Origin: Echinicola rosea
GTDB lineage: Bacteria > Bacteroidota > Bacteroidia > Cytophagales > Cyclobacteriaceae
Direction: 5' to 3'
Assembly: GCF_005281475.1 (NCBI RefSeq)
Contig: NZ_CP040106.1
Coordinates: 1,493,501 to 1,557,500, forward strand
DNA length: 64,000 nucleotides
Shown here: positions 51,971-60,800 of the stretch, piece after piece
Layout of the letters: every line of letters starts with the position of its first letter
Numbering within the stretch: position 1 is the first letter of the stretch
The notes under the pieces: generated by a model
Told to the model about the DNA's origin: nothing
What the model saw: the letters and a program-made list of their open reading frames with translations, nothing else
Databases searched by the model: none
Position numbers and translations under genes: made by a program

Positions 51971-53671
51971 ATGAATTTAAATATCAAAGCAACAAAAGAA
52001 AATACCTACGATGCGATCGTGGTGGGCTCCGGCATCAGTGGAGGCTGGGCAGCAAAAGAACTATGTGAAAAGGGACTAAAAACCTTGGTGCTGGAACGCG
52101 GCAAGAATGTGGAACACATAAAGGGCTACCCCACCACAAACCTGAACCCTTGGGAACTCGATCACCGCGGATGGTCGACCAATGAAAGCAAGGAGAAGCA
52201 TCCCATCCAAAGCCGATGCTATGCCTTTGGTGAAGATACCCAGCAATTTTGGGTAAATGACCTCGAAAATCCCTACAATGAAGTCAAACCATTCAATTGG
52301 CTCAGAGGCTACCATGTAGGCGGCCGCTCACTGATGTGGGGAAGACAGTGCTACAGGCTGAGCGATATTGATTTTGAAGCAAATGCCAAAGATGGCCATG
52401 GGGTGGACTGGCCGGTAAGGTATAAGGACTTGGCACCATGGTACACGTATGTGGAGAAATTTGCAGGGATATCTGGCCAAGCGGAGGGACTCCCCCAGTT
52501 ACCTGACAGCCACTTTTTGCCAGCGATGGAAATGAACTGCGTGGAAAAGCACGTTGCCGCACGGGTAAAAGAAAAGTTTGACGACCGGATCATCACCATT
52601 GGCAGGGCCGCACATGCTACGGAGGCCATCAATGGTCGAGGACCATGTCAATATCGGAACCTCTGTGCCAGAGGCTGTCCTTTTGGTGGGTATTTTAGCA
52701 GTAACTCAGCTACACTTCCCGCCGCCATGCAGACAGGGAATATGACTTTGCGTCCTTATTCTATCGTGACTGAAGTCCTGTACGACAAGGAAAGTGGCAA
52801 AGCAAAAGGCGTCCGTATCATGGATGCCGAGACCAAAGAATATACGGAGTATTATGCGAAGATTGTTTTTCTGAATGCTTCGACCTTGGGCTCTGCATAT
52901 ATCTTGCTGAATTCAGTTTCTGACGCATTCCCTAATGGCTTGGGAAATGGTAGCGAGCAAGTAGGACATAACCTGATGGACCATCACTTTGGCGTGGGTG
53001 CTTCAGGAACCATCGAAGGCTTTGGGGATAAATATTATTATGGGCGCAGGCCAAATGGCATCTATGTGCCTCGTTTTAGAAACATCAGTGAAGCCACCAA
53101 ACGGGAAGATTATGTGCGTGGTTTTGGCTATCAGGGAGGTGCTGGACGTGGTCGCGGCCAAGGCGGCCCAGCAGGAGTAGGTGCTGACTTTAAGCTCTCC
53201 AAAACCCAGCCTAGTGAAGATTGGAGCTTTGGGATCGGCTCTTGGGGTGAGCATTTGCCGTATTATGAAAATAAGGTAAGCCTTAATCATGAGAAGCTGG
53301 ACGCCTATGGACTGCCAACGTTGGACATTGATTGCGAATTTAAGGAGAATGAAAAGGCCATGCGAAAAGACATGCGGCAAAGTGCTGTTGAGATACTGGA
53401 AGCAGTAGGTGCCAAGAATATCAGCTCCTATGACAGTGCCCCGCCTCCGGGACATTGTATTCACGAAATGGGTACTGTAAGGATGGGACGGGACCCCAAG
53501 ACTTCCGTACTCAATGGTTACAATCAAATGCACGAAGTCCCCAATGTGTTTGTCACGGATGGCTCTTTTATGGCCTCCTCAGCCTGTCAAAATCCATCAC
53601 TTACCTACATGGCTTTTACGGCGCGGGCATGTGATCATGCCGTAAAGGAGCTTAAGAAGCAGAACCTGTAA
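51971..53671 (+). CDS. GMC family FAD oxidoreductase
   Basis: This 566-residue flavoprotein has the N-terminal FAD-binding Rossmann motif TYDAIVVGSGISGGWAAKEL near residue 10 and a VLERG strand end. Further blocks are FNWLRGYHVGGRSLMWGRQC, RNLCARGCPFGGYFSSNSAT, and the C-terminal GMC signature IHEMGTVRMGRDPKTSVLNG with VFVTDGSFMASSACQNPSLT. It probably oxidises a sugar or sugar acid in the periplasm. No signal peptide is seen, consistent with export via the Tat signal of the subunit 3 partner. No cytochrome c subunit gene is adjacent. Confidence 0.93.
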   Translation: MNLNIKATKENTYDAIVVGSGISGGWAAKELCEKGLKTLVLERGKNVEHIKGYPTTNLNPWELDHRGWSTNESKEKHPIQSRCYAFGEDTQQFWVNDLENPYNEVKPFNWLRGYHVGGRSLMWGRQCYRLSDIDFEANAKDGHGVDWPVRYKDLAPWYTYVEKFAGISGQAEGLPQLPDSHFLPAMEMNCVEKHVAARVKEKFDDRIITIGRAAHATEAINGRGPCQYRNLCARGCPFGGYFSSNSATLPAAMQTGNMTLRPYSIVTEVLYDKESGKAKGVRIMDAETKEYTEYYAKIVFLNASTLGSAYILLNSVSDAFPNGLGNGSEQVGHNLMDHHFGVGASGTIEGFGDKYYYGRRPNGIYVPRFRNISEATKREDYVRGFGYQGGAGRGRGQGGPAGVGADFKLSKTQPSEDWSFGIGSWGEHLPYYENKVSLNHEKLDAYGLPTLDIDCEFKENEKAMRKDMRQSAVEILEAVGAKNISSYDSAPPPGHCIHEMGTVRMGRDPKTSVLNGYNQMHEVPNVFVTDGSFMASSACQNPSLTYMAFTARACDHAVKELKKQNL

Positions 53672-53689
53672 ATAGCTTTTCTTATTTGT

Positions 53690-53732
53690 CATGGATAAAT
53701 AGGCAGGGGATGCCTTGTGCTTTTTATCCATG
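53690..53732 (+). terminator. Terminator-like hairpin after the GMC oxidoreductase gene
   Basis: CATGGATAAA (53690-53699) and TTTATCCATG (53723-53732) form a perfect 10-bp stem, with an inner AGGCA...TGCCT hairpin. It lies 18 bases after the stop codon. The outer stem is followed by GCATTTTATTT. Confidence 0.6.
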
Positions 53733-53767
53733 GCATTTTATTTAATGTAAAATTGACCTTATACCCC

Positions 53768-54715
53768 ATGACCCTTTCACCTGCGAAAGTCCTATCGGTT
53801 GCAATGACCATATTCCTGAGTGTATTTGGAAGCTGTGTGGCGCAAGTAAATGATGTTCCGGCCATCGTGCTATCTTCGATTAGGGGAGAGCACAGTAAGG
53901 CAGATACAGTGGCTTTTCGGCTTGGTGAGCAGGCTTTGGATAAGGTAGAAGTGACCTTTTTAGGCGATCAAGCAGAACTTTTTTCAACAAATAAAATAGC
54001 ATCCATAGATGATAAATTGGTCGTGTCTGTGCAGTTTAAACCAAGCATGGAATTCATTGGTCTTGCTGAGGTGGTCATGGAAATATCACAGGACGGTGAA
54101 GTATTGGTCAGTAGGCCAGTTCGTGGCTTGAGCACAAAAGCCTTGGAAGGCGAAAATGAACCTCCTTTGTCCTTGGTGGTTCAGGCACTTGGCTGGAAAC
54201 TGGATCTAGGATGGACTGGACTGGCCCACCATACCACGGCCGATCTGCAAGGTGATGAATTGTCGGTAAAGTATTTTAGAAAAGCGGAAGGTGCTGAAAC
54301 TGTGGAGATGATACCGGTAGCACGATATAGCCCACCATTTGAGCTTCCCTTTGGGTATTATAAATCCGGCATTGAGCCCCCCGTATTGAAGCAGGTAGGC
54401 GTGCTGGCAAATAGTGCCAGCTATCCTGAACACCAAACCCTGTACCCATCCCTCGAGGAAGGGAAGACTTCATTTGATCCGGGTAAATTGTCTTTTGGCT
54501 TTTATACCACCAGCCCGAGCCATGTGGCCTATTCAGAAGACCGTTGGAATCATTTGCTTCATCCAGACCATGCTGTTCATGCCTGTAGGGTGTATGCGGT
54601 TAAGGATAATAATGGAAAAGTTCTTCCAGAACAATACTTGGTATGTTTTGAAGAAGCTGCCAATGGGGATTATCAGGACTATGTCTTTTTGGTGAAATAC
54701 GTGGTTGCAGAATAG
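53768..54715 (+). CDS. Secreted protein of unknown function
   Basis: This 315-residue protein begins with a signal peptide (PAKVLSVAMTIFLSVFGSCV, then AQVNDVP), so it is periplasmic or secreted. The mature part has a first domain of beta type (residues about 25-140, with a DTVAFRLGEQALDKVEVTFL stretch). A second domain has LVVQALGWKLDLGWTGLAHH and SYPEHQTLYPSLEEGKTSFD, and the C-terminal end contains YLVCFEEAANGDYQDYVFLV. It might be a carbohydrate-associated protein, but I recognise no catalytic motif. The ATG at 53768 is chosen because it gives a normal signal peptide. An upstream start at 53717 would precede it by 17 residues. Confidence 0.72.
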   Translation: MTLSPAKVLSVAMTIFLSVFGSCVAQVNDVPAIVLSSIRGEHSKADTVAFRLGEQALDKVEVTFLGDQAELFSTNKIASIDDKLVVSVQFKPSMEFIGLAEVVMEISQDGEVLVSRPVRGLSTKALEGENEPPLSLVVQALGWKLDLGWTGLAHHTTADLQGDELSVKYFRKAEGAETVEMIPVARYSPPFELPFGYYKSGIEPPVLKQVGVLANSASYPEHQTLYPSLEEGKTSFDPGKLSFGFYTTSPSHVAYSEDRWNHLLHPDHAVHACRVYAVKDNNGKVLPEQYLVCFEEAANGDYQDYVFLVKYVVAE

Positions 54716-54788
54716 TGGTTGGTACTAAGTGAACTATTGTGGGTAAATTTTTAGTTTAAGACCCTGCTTATTCTGGGTTAAATTTGGG

Positions 54789-55150
54789 TTCTATATGATT
54801 TAGTGTGGGTAAGTATTAGGATAGATTGTTAAATTTTAGTGAAATGGCTCCTTTAACCTTTGTCACTTTTTTGCTACAGGTCAAAAAAGTGACCAAAAAA
54901 AACCGCCGCATTTCATCTATTGGGCTAAAATCAAACCCCGCCCACATGCAGGCAAACTCCTCGTGTTTAGCTTGCAACAACCATTTTTTCCACCATTTCG
55001 TCAAACAAGCCTGCCCTTTTTCCGCCCGCTTGTTTAATTTCTTCATGCCCAATAGCTGCTAGGCGGATGATGTCCTTGGGGCTATTTTATTAGGTAATGA
55101 TTAATCATCAGGATTTTAATAAAATAATACCCACTGTAATCCATATAGAG
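54789..55150 (+). repeat. MITE-like repeat family 2, copy A
   Basis: About 362 bp with inverted ends: TTCTATATGATTTAGTGTGG at the left and, inverted, CTCTATATGGATTACAGTGG at the right. A GTCACTTTTTTG...CAAAAAAGTGAC hairpin lies at 54861-54890. Large parts match 62551-62914, including the CAAGCCTGC and GTTTAATTTCTT blocks. No gene is visible inside. Within the 634-base gap 54716-55349 it is followed by a possible promoter (TTTG at 55175-55178, TATCTTTG at 55194-55201) and the TetR operators. Confidence 0.75.
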
Positions 55151-55282
55151 ATTAAATTTGTCCTATTGGCCTAGTTTGGCAATTTCATATTTTTATCTTT
55201 GCAGCTTCATGCACAAGTAACATGCTTTTTGACAGATGATTCTTTTAGTTTTTACCTAATAATTGTTAAAATTACTTAAATA

Positions 55283-55323
55283 TTAAACAATTGTTTAACC
55301 TTTTTAATTAAACGTTTGTTTAA
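55283..55323. promoter_or_regulatory. Twin TetR-type operators TTAAAC-N4-GTTTAA
   Basis: Two 16-bp sites share the half-sites TTAAAC and GTTTAA: 55283-55298 with spacer AATT (a perfect palindrome) and 55308-55323 with spacer GTTT. Their centres are 25 bp apart, and the second ends 26 bases before the TetR ATG. This is typical for autoregulation by a TetR protein. Confidence 0.75.
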
Positions 55324-55349
55324 CTACTATAACAAAACAACTTTGCATC

Positions 55350-55973
55350 ATGGAACTCAATGAAAAAAAGGTGAAGATCATGGAAGTAGCCGAAAAGCTC
55401 TTTGCAAAAAATGGTTTTTCGGGGACTTCCGTCAGGGAGATCGCAAAGAAAGCAGATGTGAATATCGCGATGATTTCCTATTACTTTGAGAGCAAAGAAA
55501 AATTGCTGGAAGCAATATTTCATTATAAAGGGGACTACCTGAAAGTTATGGTAGAAAATTTACTCCAAAAGGATTCCTTTACCCGTTGGCAAAAGCTGGA
55601 TTGGTTGGTGGATGAATATGTGGACAGATTTTTGGAAAACCAATACCTGCACCGGATTATCTTACGAGAAAGCGGCTTGCACAGCAAGGGAAGCCTGAGG
55701 GAGTTTATAGATAAACAACGCTATGGCCATTATAAAATGGTAAAAGAGTTTATCGAAAAAGGGCAAAAAGATGGCGAGTTTAAAGAAGGATGTGATTTAT
55801 TGATGCTTTATTCATTGCTGCCGGGAACCACCAAGCACTTGCTTTTTCATGAATCCTTTATGAGGCATGTGATCAAGGGGGAGACAGGAAAGGATATTGA
55901 TTTGGATGATCTAAAGGTCAGGACTCAGTCGTTTCTGAAAATGACCTTGCGCGTACTCCTTCAGAAGGATTAA
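55350..55973 (+). CDS. TetR family transcriptional regulator
   Basis: This 207-residue regulator has the N-terminal TetR HTH: EKKVKIMEVAEKLFAKNGFS, then GTSVREIAKKADVNIAMISY and YFESKEKLLEAIFHYKGDYL. The C-terminal ligand-binding part is helical and resembles regulators of efflux or fatty-acid genes, but the ligand is unknown. The twin operators at 55283-55323 lie directly upstream, so it likely represses itself. Its immediate neighbours are a gene-free region with a MITE on one side and a terminator then a lipoprotein gene on the other. It therefore has no obvious target gene next to it except perhaps the lipoprotein. Confidence 0.9.
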   Translation: MELNEKKVKIMEVAEKLFAKNGFSGTSVREIAKKADVNIAMISYYFESKEKLLEAIFHYKGDYLKVMVENLLQKDSFTRWQKLDWLVDEYVDRFLENQYLHRIILRESGLHSKGSLREFIDKQRYGHYKMVKEFIEKGQKDGEFKEGCDLLMLYSLLPGTTKHLLFHESFMRHVIKGETGKDIDLDDLKVRTQSFLKMTLRVLLQKD

Positions 55974-56292
55974 ATAGCTGTCATCCGTGAGGATAGTGCT
56001 GTTTGCCCAGTTTATTCTGTGGTCTCCCGGCTTTGGTAGTGCTTTCAATAGCGGGATCAGGTGATCACCTGATATTATCCCAAACAGAATGTAAAGTTCC
56101 AAAAGAACGACCACTGTCGCTATAAATTTGCCCTGTAAAAAAGTACCAACTACATAGCTGGTGCTTTTTTTATGGTATTTCGACGTGTTAAGAAGTAGTG
56201 AAAATTACATGTTTAAGTGTATTTTATATAAGGTTTCAACAGCATAAATTTGGAGTAAATGAATTATTATCGTGTACAACCTTTTTTTCGAA
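55974..56292. other. Gap between TetR and lipoprotein genes, with bidirectional hairpin
   Basis: This 319-base stretch has a hairpin at 56137-56171 and otherwise no gene. A 67-codon minus-strand frame (55911-56114) overlaps the end of the TetR gene and starts with hydrophobic residues, but composition and overlap speak against it. Confidence 0.5.
56137..56171. terminator. Terminator after the TetR gene
   Basis: AGTACCA pairs with TGGTGCT (one T-G pair) around a 10-base loop, with six A before it and seven T after it. It works in both directions and lies about 160 bases after the TetR stop codon. Confidence 0.7.
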
Positions 56293-56874
56293 ATGAAAAC
56301 ATTGAAGAAACTACTTCTCTTTACCATTGTGCTACAGGTGGTTAGTTGTAGCATGGTCAGGGATGAAGATGGATCCGACCCATCTGATCCCGAAAATCAA
56401 ACAGAAAATGAAATCCCAAGCAGTCTTCACTTTGCCTTTAAAACAGAAGATTGGGAACGGCAGATAGACTGTACGCATCTGGATTTGGATGCTACCAATA
56501 GTGAGCTGCTGATGGCCACTTCCCAGTCCACGGGGTCCAAGTTTTATTTTGTAGTACCTGCCAGCAGTCATCAGATGGCTTTGGCAGATAGCGTGGGAAA
56601 ATACCCCGTGGGGACGGATGGATATTTTTCTATGGCGCAGATTTTACCCGTGAGCCAAGGCAGTGAGAAAAGGTTAAAATCTGAAATAGGCTTTGATGAA
56701 GAAGGCTCTTTTAACGAAATCATGTCTATCACGCTGGATAGCTCTGAAGAAGCATTTGATTATTATAAAGTAAAGGGCCAATATCACATGAAAATGGTCG
56801 GAATAGAGGATGAATCTTTGAAGAGGACCTGTTCTGGCACTTATCACTTCAAAATTAAAACGGCCAAAGATTAA
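56293..56874 (+). CDS. Lipoprotein of unknown function
   Basis: This 193-residue lipoprotein begins with signal peptide and lipobox (KLLLFTIVLQVVSC), followed by an acidic linker with DEDGSDPSDPENQTENEIPS. The mature domain is beta-rich, with LHFAFKTEDWERQIDCTHLD, GSKFYFVVPASSHQMALADS and a closing KRTCSGTYHFKIKTAKD. I recognise no family. The ATG at 56293 (MKTLKKLLL) is chosen because it gives a normal signal peptide. A GTG at 56272 would add seven residues. A strong terminator follows. Confidence 0.7.
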   Translation: MKTLKKLLLFTIVLQVVSCSMVRDEDGSDPSDPENQTENEIPSSLHFAFKTEDWERQIDCTHLDLDATNSELLMATSQSTGSKFYFVVPASSHQMALADSVGKYPVGTDGYFSMAQILPVSQGSEKRLKSEIGFDEEGSFNEIMSITLDSSEEAFDYYKVKGQYHMKMVGIEDESLKRTCSGTYHFKIKTAKD

Positions 56875-56899
56875 ATTTTTGCGATTGATTTGATTTTCA

Positions 56900-56932
56900 C
56901 CCCTGTCTGCTGGTTTAGGACAGGGGATTTTT
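56900..56932. terminator. Terminator between lipoprotein and prmC genes
   Basis: CCCCTGTC and GACAGGGG form a perfect 8-bp stem around an 11-base loop, followed by ATTTTT. It serves the plus-strand lipoprotein gene. Confidence 0.85.
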
Positions 56933-56942
56933 ATTGCAACCC

Positions 56943-57782
56943 TTATCTTTTATTCGCTGAAAGGATTCTGTTTTTGCCTTGGAGGTCTTGGTGTACTTTT
57001 ATATTGTGATAGCCTAGATCGGTGACCAATTCTTCCATTTCAGAAGCCAGCGCCTCGTTGATTTCAAAGTACAATTTCCCACCGGATTTCAAGGCACCCA
57101 GGCCTTTTTTGGCGATGGTACGGTAAAAAACCAGCGGATCAGCGTCCGAAACAAACAACGCAAGTGAAGGCTCATGCTCCAGGACATTTTTATGCATTTG
57201 GGCTTTTTCCAGTTCACGGACGTAGGGCGGATTGCTCACGAGGATTTCCAAATCACCGACTGGAATATTTTCGCCTAGGATATCGGTTTGTAAAAAAGAC
57301 ACTTTTGCACCATGTATGCCTGCATTTTCATTTGCTGTTCGTAAAGCACTTTCACTGATGTCGATGGCTGAAACCACGGGTTCGGCCATTTCCAGATAAA
57401 GCGTAATGGGAATACAGCCGCTCCCCGTTCCGATGTCCAAAATGCGCACTCCTGGCTGAGGGTTCTCCTTGATGATCAGGTGGACCAGTTCCTCGGTTTC
57501 ATTTCGGGGGATGAGCACGGAGGGATTTACCTTAAACTCCCTGCCATAAAATGGGGCTTCACCAAGGATATACTGAATGGGTTTACCGGCCTGAAGTTCT
57601 TCCAAGGCAGTATGAAGTGCCTTTGGGATTCCTTGGAGCTCCTTATCACGAATAATATCTCCTCTGCTGACCTGAAGGAAATGTTCCAACATCCAAAAGG
57701 CTAGCGACTGTGCTTCCGTTTCTGGATAACTATTTTTTAGTCGGTTTACAATATTTTGGTAGAGGTTCCTTGAACTGTTCAT
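56943..57782 (-). CDS. prmC: Peptide chain release factor N5-glutamine methyltransferase
   Basis: PrmC (HemK) methylates the Gln of the GGQ motif in release factors RF1 and RF2. The 279-residue protein has an N-terminal helical domain and a class I methyltransferase domain with SAM motif RILDIGTGSGCIPITLYLEM. The hallmark NPPY motif appears as LEILVSNPPYVRELEKAQMH, followed by GGKLYFEINEALASEMEELV. It is encoded 45 bases after the SNF2 helicase gene in the same direction. The window also carries prfA, its natural substrate. Confidence 0.95.
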   Translation of the reverse strand: MNSSRNLYQNIVNRLKNSYPETEAQSLAFWMLEHFLQVSRGDIIRDKELQGIPKALHTALEELQAGKPIQYILGEAPFYGREFKVNPSVLIPRNETEELVHLIIKENPQPGVRILDIGTGSGCIPITLYLEMAEPVVSAIDISESALRTANENAGIHGAKVSFLQTDILGENIPVGDLEILVSNPPYVRELEKAQMHKNVLEHEPSLALFVSDADPLVFYRTIAKKGLGALKSGGKLYFEINEALASEMEELVTDLGYHNIKVHQDLQGKNRILSANKR

Positions 57783-57827
57783 ATCGGATGAGTGAAGAAA
57801 TTCCCTGGTTTCGTAATTGGTTTGACA

Positions 57828-60800
57828 TTAAGAAAATAATTCCAACAAAGATTCTTTGGTCAGCGCACTCAATATGCTGCCGCCTTCACCGATAATGTCC
57901 TTGGACAGTTTCATTTTGGCTGCTTGGAGTTGGAGGATTTTTTCTTCCACTGTGTTTTTACAGACCATCCGGTAGGCAAAAACATTGTTCTTTTGTCCCA
58001 TGCGGTAGCACCTGTCGATGGCCTGGTTTTCGGTGGCGGGATTCCACCAGGGATCGACTATATAGACATAATCTGCCGCAGTGAGGTTTAGCCCCGTTCC
58101 ACCAGCTTTTAGGCTGATCAGGAATACCCTGTTTTCTTGGTTTTCCTGAAAGGCCTTTACTCTACTTTCCCGCTCCTTCAGGCTAGTCTTGCCATCCAAA
58201 TAGGTGAAAGTGACATTTTCCTCCTTCAACCTCTCCGTAATCAGTTCCAACATTTTAACAAATTGGCTGAAAATCAATATTTTATGTTTGCCAGTTTTTT
58301 CCAAGATATGCTCCAGTAGCAGGTTGATTTTGGCTGATTCCTGAATGGGCTCTCCGTTCTTCACCAATGCAGTGGCATCGCAGATTTGGCGAAGCCTGGT
58401 CAGCCCTTCCAATACATAGAAGTTGGTGTTTTCATCAGCGTCATCTTCCAGTTTTCCCTTTAGGAAGTCGCGGTATTCATTCCTGTGGGCATCGTAGAGC
58501 TTGCGTTGGACAGTTCCCATTTCACAGTAGAGGTACTCCTCTGTTTTTTCGGGTAATTCCGTGAGGACTTCTTCTTTGGTACGCCTGAGGATAAATGGAG
58601 CCACTTTTTTGCGTAGTTCTGTAGCCAGACTGTCTTGGTCAGCTTTTTTAAGTGGGTTGGCATAGTCCCGCTTGAATGCAGCAAAGGTGGTGAAGAACCC
58701 GGGATTTACGAAGTTCATCTGGGCAAATAGTTCCGTGATGTTGTTTTCTATGGGCGTGCCGGAAAGGGCCACTTTTAGTGGGGAGGTAAGCTGGATCAGG
58801 GAGCGGTGCCTTCTGGATGAGACATTTTTAATGGCTTGTGACTCATCTGCCACGATCAGCTGAAAGTTGATGTTTTTCAATAGATCAATGTCATTGATCA
58901 CTACACCGTAGCTGGTGAGGATCACGTCGTGCTTCTTAAACTCCGCAGGGTCGTCGTACCGCTGGCCATGGTGGATGAAGTAATCCAAGTGCGGTGCGAA
59001 TTTGTCCAGCTCGTTTTTCCAGTTGAACAATAGGGTCGTGGGCGCCACTACCAAGACTGGTGCGGATTTTTTATCTTCTTTGATTTGGCAGATAAGAGCG
59101 ATGAGCTGTAGGGTTTTGCCTAATCCCATGTCATCTGCCAAGATGCCTCCCCAACCGTAATCTTTTAGGAAATTCAGCCAGTTGAGCCCTTCTTGCTGGT
59201 AATGCCTGAGTTGGGCCTTTAGCTCCTTGGAAGGGGTGCTGTTTTCAATTTGCTTAAAAGATGACAGCCTTTCTTTTTTTTCTGCAATTTCTTTTAGTAC
59301 GGCTTTGTGCTGTTTAGGGTCTGCCAGTTCATCCACTAATGAAAAGTGGGTTTTGGCCACTCTTAGGGTTTCTTTGTCCTGTAAGGAAGAACGGAAGAGC
59401 ATGGCGAATTTTTTCATCCACTTTTCGGGAAGGATACCGATGGTGCCGTCTCCCAGCTCAATATAGTTTTGGCCCGATTCCACCGCTTTTTTGAGGTCCT
59501 TGAGCTTTACCTTGTTGTTCCCAAAAGCCACTTCCACATTGGCTTCAAACCAATCCGGCTTAGTGCCCAGGTCAAAGTCCACTTGGGCGGTATGAGGCGA
59601 AAATTTAAAGCCCTTGAGCTGATCCATTCCAAATACCCTGATGCCGCATTCCTTTAGTTTTTCGAATGCTTCGAGGAACCAGTAATTATTCATAAACTGG
59701 TCAAAACTCAAGTAAAAGAAACCTTGTGAACCCTTATGCGTAAATGCCGGATGCATCTCACGGATGTGCTGTACCAGTTGGTCTTCTTGTTCTGTATCCT
59801 GTAAATAGACCTTGTTATTTTCCGGATCGATGAGCGTGCCTTTTTCCAAAGGATAGGAGAGCACTCCTTCCTTGTACTGAATGGCGGGCCTAAAAAGGAC
59901 AAAATTCCCCATTTCAGAAATATACAGGTGCCGTTGTAGGTGTTCAGTGGTTTCATCCATTTCCATTAACCCATCTTGATAGTTGATCTTGAAGTCTTTT
60001 GCCAGCCGTTGGATAAGCCCTTGTTCCATTGCTGGCTTTTCTTTTTCGGTAAAGCGGATGAGTGAATTAGACAGAAAATACAATAAAGCCTTGTGTTCTT
60101 TTGGAGTGGAAAAATAAGCCATTTTTTCCTGACCAATAAGGACAAACAAATCATAGATAATACATCGCTCATCCAGTTCATTGACATAGAACCGCTCGTT
60201 TTCTATTAAAATAAATGGCCGTAAAAGGTAGGTGTGTTCTTCACGGGAAAGCTCAAATTCGAAGCTTGCCGCCAATGGAGTGATCTTTTGCAGGTCTTTC
60301 GGCCTAGGTTTGTAATGGTGATAATGGCCTGTTGGCGTTAACTGGTATAAGGGCAAAGACTCACCAATGGTCAAAATAGAGAGGAATTTTTCATGGAGTG
60401 TGAAGAGTGAAGTGTCCTGGTTTCTTTCAGTCAATAGCTTGTTAAAGCTCGTCAATCGGGGAAAAAGCTCTTTGATATCCTCAGTAGCAGGTAAGGATTC
60501 ATCCTCCGGATCACGTATCCAATCCAGTTTGGTATTTAAATCATTGGGGGCGCGTTTGGTCCCTTTTCCTTTGATGAGATTAATAGTGGCTAACTTTTTA
60601 GAATAATCATTTGTGATCAAGACAATTCCAGCATTGTATTCTACAGTATCTTTTGGGCTGATATCCAGCAACTGTTCACCTGCCCCCCAGCTGTGAAGTG
60701 TCGAAAACAGCTCCTTGTCTATGGACTCAATGAACAGATCGGTCTTAAATATGCCTTCTAATGGCCCCTTTGGGTAGGCATAGAGGGTCTCTCCTGATAG

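Noticed and set aside
54826..55062. 78-codon frames on both strands in the same place
   Set aside because: They lie inside repeat family 2. The other copy does not keep them open in a similar form.
55911..56114. 67-codon minus-strand frame with hydrophobic start
   Set aside because: It overlaps the end of the TetR gene on the opposite strand and has no counterpart; it is likely chance.
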